A stretch of DNA of 9,482 nucleotides from an uncultured Corynebacterium sp. GTDB taxonomy: Bacteria; Actinomycetota; Actinomycetes; Mycobacteriales; Mycobacteriaceae. Shown here piece by piece: positions 5,889 to 9,482 of the stretch. Both the position numbers and the translations under genes were made by a program. Positions within the stretch are counted from its first letter, which is position 1, and every line of letters begins with the position of its first letter. The notes under the pieces are model-generated. The model saw only the letters and a list, made by a program, of their open reading frames with translations. It was not told the origin of the DNA and did no database searches. The stretch spans positions 1-9,482 of the forward strand of contig CALZCR010000031.1 of the NCBI GenBank assembly GCA_945631445.1, given 5' to 3'.

Positions 5889-7118
5889 TTAGCTCAACGT
5901 CGTGATGTTCTCCGTGACCACGCCCGCGGCGCGGTCCTTTTCCATCCGACGCTTCTGCGGCTCGACCACGTACTTCGGGTCCTTGACCGAGTTGTGGCCG
6001 GCGTGCAGGACGCCGAAGCGGGTCAGCGCGGAACCGGCGAGCAGCGACAGCCCAGACAGGGCGGACACCACGCGGTTCTTGCGCCCCAGCACGGCGCCGG
6101 CGGCGCCGGCGATCACGCACACCTCGGAGAGGTTCAACAGCTTGCCGGGGGCGTCCTTTTCGTAGACCTCGCGGATGGTCGGGTCCATGTCGTCCTTCAT
6201 GGCCTTCATGGCGACCAGCTCAGCGGCGGTGCCGCCGACGGCGAACGCCCGAGCCGGGCCCGCGTTCTCCGGAGAGGTCGTGATCAACGCCAATCCGCCG
6301 GCGGCGAGGCTGCCGGAGGAGACGAAGACGTACGGCAGGTGGTTCTTCGCGCCGTTCCACGCCGGGTTCGACGTGTCGGAGAAGAGCACACCGGTATACG
6401 AGGCCAGCAACGGACCCAACGCACCGGTGACGGTGGCGCCGGCCGCCGACGCCCCGCGCAACACCTTGCGCAGCACACCGCCCAGGGGCAGGGTGTACTT
6501 CTTCTCCTCGATGAGCAACTCATCGACCTCAGAAGCGGCCTGGAGCGCGGAAACGCTGGCAAACGAGAGCAGCAGCCACGACCCCATCGACATCGGCGAG
6601 TTGACCTTGAACACGCGGAACATGTTCAACGCCCGCTCCGGGCGGCCCAGGTCACCGACCAGGGCCAGCGAACCCCCGGCGGCGGTGACGAAGGAGGAAA
6701 GGCGGGTGGTACGCAGCAATTCCTTGTTGTCCGTCACCTGCGCGCCGAGGGCGATCAGCGACGACCCACCGGCGATGCCGCCAAGGAAGAGGTACACGCC
6801 GATCGGCCAACCCCACGGCGGGGCCTTGACGATGGGCCGACCGTAGTAGGAGCTGAACTCAGCGTCCGGCACCATGGCCTGTTCCAGCCCGCCGGTCTTG
6901 CCGCCCTTGCGATACTTGCGCTTCTTGGCCTGCTCATCGGCGAACTCTTCGGCCGCCTTACCGGCGGCGGCGCGAGCCTCTTCTTGCTCGGCTTTCTTTT
7001 GCTCGTCGACGTAGTCGAGATGCAGCCGCGGCTTACCCTTCGACGGGCCGGTGGCCGGCGGACTCCAACGCCCGGTTATCCGGTTGACGATGTCCGGGAT
7101 GATCTTCGGAATCCTCAT
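5889..7118 (-). CDS. nrfD: NrfD/PsrC-family membrane subunit of formate dehydrogenase
   Basis: The 409-residue polytopic protein should anchor the formate dehydrogenase and pass electrons to (mena)quinone. Family signatures are SSYYGRPIVKAPPWGWPIGVYLFLGG (89-114), DLGRPERALNMFRVFKVNSPMSMGSW (156-181), and SYTGVLFSDTSNPAWNGAKNHLPYVFVSSG (240-269). About eight hydrophobic segments are visible, near residues 104-126, 141-158, 179-196, 224-246, 261-281, 290-306, 331-345 and 349-373. The first 90 residues are soluble, with a strongly charged, probably helical stretch at 37-71; this extension is unusual for an NrfD. The ATG at 7118 overlaps the fdhB stop codon (ATGA), implying translational coupling. 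It takes the place of the cytochrome b556 gamma subunit (FdnI) of the E. coli enzyme. It is the last gene of the operon, followed by a strong hairpin. Confidence 0.93.
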   Translation of the reverse strand: MRIPKIIPDIVNRITGRWSPPATGPSKGKPRLHLDYVDEQKKAEQEEARAAAGKAAEEFADEQAKKRKYRKGGKTGGLEQAMVPDAEFSSYYGRPIVKAPPWGWPIGVYLFLGGIAGGSSLIALGAQVTDNKELLRTTRLSSFVTAAGGSLALVGDLGRPERALNMFRVFKVNSPMSMGSWLLLSFASVSALQAASEVDELLIEEKKYTLPLGGVLRKVLRGASAAGATVTGALGPLLASYTGVLFSDTSNPAWNGAKNHLPYVFVSSGSLAAGGLALITTSPENAGPARAFAVGGTAAELVAMKAMKDDMDPTIREVYEKDAPGKLLNLSEVCVIAGAAGAVLGRKNRVVSALSGLSLLAGSALTRFGVLHAGHNSVKDPKYVVEPQKRRMEKDRAAGVVTENITTLS

Positions 7119-8104
7119 TTACGTCCCCCCACCAGGAATGCCGCGGCCATGGCGCCGGCCATGCCGGCCGCCGCCTTGAACATGGTCTTGTACATGTTCG
7201 GCAGATCGCGGGTCGGCACCTCCGGGTACGGCGGCAGTCCGTAAACCTCCGGCTCGTCCAGCAGCAGGAAGATCGAGCCCGTGCCGCCCACGCCGTCCTC
7301 GTCGTTGGCGCCGTACAGGCGGGCCTCGGTCATGCCCTGGGCGTGCAGCTCGTCGAGACGCTCGCGGGCCACCTGCAGCATTTCGTTGCGGGTGCCGAAC
7401 TTGATGGACGTGGTCGGGCAGGCCTGGGCGCACGCCGGGGTGTCGCCGACCTTGAGACGGTCGTAGCACAGGGTGCACTTCTGGGCGACGCCCTTGTTCT
7501 TCATCGGCGCTTCTTCGCCGGGGGTAAAGTCCTCGCCCTGGTCGTGGTGCGACTCCCGGATGGAGATCCCGCCCTGGTCACGACGCTCGATGACGCCGAA
7601 CGGGCAACCCGCGACACACGTGCCGCAGCCGTTGCACACGTCATCCTGCACCACCACGGTGCCGTGCTCGGTGCGGAACAGCGCGCCGGTCGGGCATACG
7701 TCCAGACAGCCGGCGTTGGTGCAGTGCTTGCACACGTCCGATGACATCAGCCACCGGAAATCCGGGGTGTCCGGCGGCGTGGTGTCCACCGGCTTGTCCT
7801 TCCCCGGTGAGCCGATGGACGGCATGCCCAGCCCCACCAGGTTCTGGGTGGACTTTTTGGCGGCGTCGATGCGCTCTTCGCTCTGCTCGACGAACGCCAC
7901 GTGGCGCCAAGTGTTCGCACCCAGGTCGCCGGTGTTGTCGTACGACGAGTTGAGCATCTCGTAGTCGCCGTCCTGCGGGACGCGGTTCCACTCCTTGCAG
8001 GCGACCTCGCAGGCCTTACAACCGATGCAGATCGACGTGTCCGTGAAGAACGCCTTGCGCTCATCCAGGTCGTAACCGATCGAATTCGATTCCAACATGG
8101 TCAT
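7115..8104 (-). CDS. fdhB: Formate dehydrogenase iron-sulfur (beta) subunit, four [4Fe-4S] clusters
   Basis: The 329-residue electron-transfer subunit links the molybdenum/tungsten catalytic subunit to the membrane subunit. It has exactly 16 cysteines, in four groups: Cys26/29/32/36, Cys125/128/133/137, Cys157/160/163/167 and Cys210/213/225/229, which is the FdnH/DMSO-reductase beta-subunit pattern for four [4Fe-4S] clusters. Residues 73-118, between the first and second groups, form a Pro/Gly-rich insert. A short hydrophobic C-terminus (311-327) resembles the FdnH membrane anchor but is weaker. The start ATG at 8102-8104 is supported by AAGGAG at 8113-8118 (8-nt spacer), which lies inside the end of fdhA; the ATG two codons later would be too far away. 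The gene lies 3 nt after the fdhA stop and overlaps nrfD by 4 nt. Confidence 0.96.
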   Translation of the reverse strand: MTMLESNSIGYDLDERKAFFTDTSICIGCKACEVACKEWNRVPQDGDYEMLNSSYDNTGDLGANTWRHVAFVEQSEERIDAAKKSTQNLVGLGMPSIGSPGKDKPVDTTPPDTPDFRWLMSSDVCKHCTNAGCLDVCPTGALFRTEHGTVVVQDDVCNGCGTCVAGCPFGVIERRDQGGISIRESHHDQGEDFTPGEEAPMKNKGVAQKCTLCYDRLKVGDTPACAQACPTTSIKFGTRNEMLQVARERLDELHAQGMTEARLYGANDEDGVGGTGSIFLLLDEPEVYGLPPYPEVPTRDLPNMYKTMFKAAAGMAGAMAAAFLVGGRK

Positions 8105-8107
8105 TAT

Positions 8108-9482
8108 TTAAACTCCTTGCGGCTTCTCGGGTCGCTCTTGCTCGTTCGCGTTCTCGACGTCCTCCACGGCCGTCGGCTGGAAGTCCTGCTCCTCTTCGCC
8201 GGGCTTGGTGATCCGGTCCATGCCGGTCTCCAGGTCAATGCCGGCGCGCTGGCGGTACTCCTCGACGAACGTCGTCAATTCTGGACCGCGCGGGCGGCGG
8301 CCCGCGATGATGTCGCACGCGGTGACCTTGGCCTGCTGGATCGAGGCGTTCGGCTCCAGGGTGACGCCGATCAGGTCGTTGGCGGAATCGCCCTTGACCT
8401 CGGCGCCGTCGCCGTAGTTGGCGAAGTGGAACGGAATGCCGATCTGGTGGAATTCCTTGCCGTTGACCTTGCGCGCCTTCATGCGCTCGGTGACCAGCAC
8501 ACGAGCTTCCATGGCGGAACGCGGCGACACGATGGTGGCCCAGCCGCCGTTTTCCAGTCCGCGCAATTTCGCCAGCTCCGGAGAGACCTCGACGAACTGC
8601 TCGGGCTGAAGCTCAGCCAGGTACGGCACCCAGCGGCTCTTGCCGCCGGCGCCGTGCTGTTCCGTGACGCGGTAAGTGGTGAAGGTGAACGGGTAGACGT
8701 CCGAGCCTTCCGTGCCCGCCGGCGGGGTCTGCAAGTTGTCGCTGCGGCTGAAGAGTCCGCGGTTCGGGGAAGACTGCACCTCGTACAGCGGGTTTTCCAC
8801 TCGGGACTCCTGCGCCTCATAGTGCGTCGGCAACGGGCCGTCGACGATCGCGTCCGGCGCGAACAACCAACCCTTGCCGTCGCCCTGCATGATGAACGCG
8901 TCATCACCCGAGAGCGCGGCCACGCCCTTGAGGCCCGGCTCCGGTCGGTAGTGCGGGCTCAAGGTCGCCGGGAAGTCGACGACGTCACCGGTGGACACCC
9001 ACTTCTGGGAACCCTCGTCCCACCACACGTACTTCTTGCGCTCCGACCACGGGTTACCGTCACGGTCCGCGGAAGCACGGTTGTACAGGACGCGGCGGTT
9101 CGCCGGCCAGATCCAACCCCAGTCCGGGGCGGGGTCCGTCGGGAACTCCGCGCGGTTTTTGTTGGCCGCGTGATTCTGTCCGCCGGCCATGACGCCGGAG
9201 TAAATCCAGCAACCGCCCGAGGTGGAGCCGTCGGACTTCATGTCGGCGAACTTGTCCAGCGGCTCACCGGCACGCGGTCCTTCCAGGTACTGGCCGTTGA
9301 TTTCGAGCAGCACCTTCTCCGCGTCCGCGATCTCCGGATCGTCGCCCGTGGCGTAGTCCCACGTCATGTTCAGCAGCGCCTGGTCCCGCGGGTCCGTGGA
9401 ACCGGCCTTGCGCTCGCGCAGGCGGCGACCGAGCTGGTAGAAGAAATCCAGCTCGGACTGGGAGGCGCCCGGCGGCTCGATG
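8108..9482 (-). CDS. fdhA: Formate dehydrogenase catalytic (alpha) subunit, FdnG type (C-terminal part, runs off the right edge)
   Basis: The last 457 residues are in the window and the frame is open to the edge, so the ATG at 9367 is internal, not the start. The subunit oxidises formate to CO2 at a Mo- or W-bis(molybdopterin guanine dinucleotide) centre. FdnG-like blocks are SGGCWIYSGVMAGGQNHAANK, WGWIWPANRRVLYNRASADRDGNPW and the molybdopterin-dinucleotide-binding domain from about fragment residue 264 (FTTYRVTEQHGAGG, LQPEQFVEVSPELAKLRGLENGGWATIVSP, HQIGIPFHFANYG, DSANDLIGVTLEPNASI). The active-site Sec/Cys codon, the [4Fe-4S] motif and any Tat signal would be upstream, outside the window. 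Given the neighbouring sel genes the enzyme is very likely a selenoprotein, but that cannot be seen here. After the conserved domain there is an acidic, low-complexity tail of about 59 residues ending in PEKPQGV that E. coli FdnG lacks. No in-frame TGA occurs in the visible part. Confidence 0.96.
   Translation of the reverse strand, partial: IEPPGASQSELDFFYQLGRRLRERKAGSTDPRDQALLNMTWDYATGDDPEIADAEKVLLEINGQYLEGPRAGEPLDKFADMKSDGSTSGGCWIYSGVMAGGQNHAANKNRAEFPTDPAPDWGWIWPANRRVLYNRASADRDGNPWSERKKYVWWDEGSQKWVSTGDVVDFPATLSPHYRPEPGLKGVAALSGDDAFIMQGDGKGWLFAPDAIVDGPLPTHYEAQESRVENPLYEVQSSPNRGLFSRSDNLQTPPAGTEGSDVYPFTFTTYRVTEQHGAGGKSRWVPYLAELQPEQFVEVSPELAKLRGLENGGWATIVSPRSAMEARVLVTERMKARKVNGKEFHQIGIPFHFANYGDGAEVKGDSANDLIGVTLEPNASIQQAKVTACDIIAGRRPRGPELTTFVEEYRQRAGIDLETGMDRITKPGEEEQDFQPTAVEDVENANEQERPEKPQGV

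Noticed and set aside
5994..7244. A 416-codon plus-strand open frame opposite nrfD
   Set aside because: Arg/Gly-rich antisense translation crossing the nrfD/fdhB junction, with no ribosome site or family signature.
1..9482. CRISPR arrays, insertion sequences or phage genes
   Set aside because: No spaced direct repeats, transposase-like frames or terminal inverted repeats were seen; all genes are chromosomal-type metabolic genes in tight arrangement.

Overview
The window is high-GC DNA with tightly packed genes, actinobacterial Shine-Dalgarno sequences and several GTG starts. Protein style (compact SelA and SelB, an NrfD-type formate dehydrogenase membrane subunit, a U-tract-free terminator hairpin) suggests Actinomycetota, probably a Corynebacterium-like organism. 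The genus is an inference; the selenocysteine and formate dehydrogenase calls rest on motifs seen directly.

Layout. (1) Positions 1-2582, minus strand: a selenocysteine operon in the order selC (tRNA-Sec, anticodon UCA), selA, selB; selB runs off the left edge. (2) Positions 2635-3633, plus strand: selD, divergent from selC across only 52 bp. (3) Positions 3620-5693, minus strand: a two-gene unit made of an NAD(P)H-dependent SDR that closely resembles the plant PRISE (progesterone 5-beta-reductase/iridoid synthase-like) enzymes, followed by a compact GlxK/GarK-type glycerate kinase. The kinase ends convergently with selD, with a 14-bp overlap. (4) Positions 5694-5888: a 195-bp gap with a perfect 20-bp palindrome and a strong terminator-like hairpin. 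(5) Positions 5889-9482, minus strand: a formate dehydrogenase operon with the catalytic subunit (C-terminal 457 residues only), a four-cluster ferredoxin-like subunit and an NrfD-type membrane subunit.

How it fits together. SelD makes selenophosphate, SelA converts Ser-tRNA-Sec to Sec-tRNA-Sec, and SelB delivers it to UGA codons carrying a SECIS element. The likely client is the adjacent FdnG-type formate dehydrogenase, whose active-site Sec/Cys codon and any SECIS would lie just beyond the right edge. Electrons from formate would pass from the Mo/W-bis-MGD subunit through the four [4Fe-4S] clusters to the NrfD subunit and then to menaquinone. The SDR-glycerate kinase pair sits between these two functionally linked blocks with no obvious connection to selenium or formate.

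I did not find an obviously new multi-gene system. The points most worth checking are the base-pairing pattern of tRNA-Sec, the PRISE-like reductase, the 20-bp palindrome, and the charged extensions on the formate dehydrogenase subunits.
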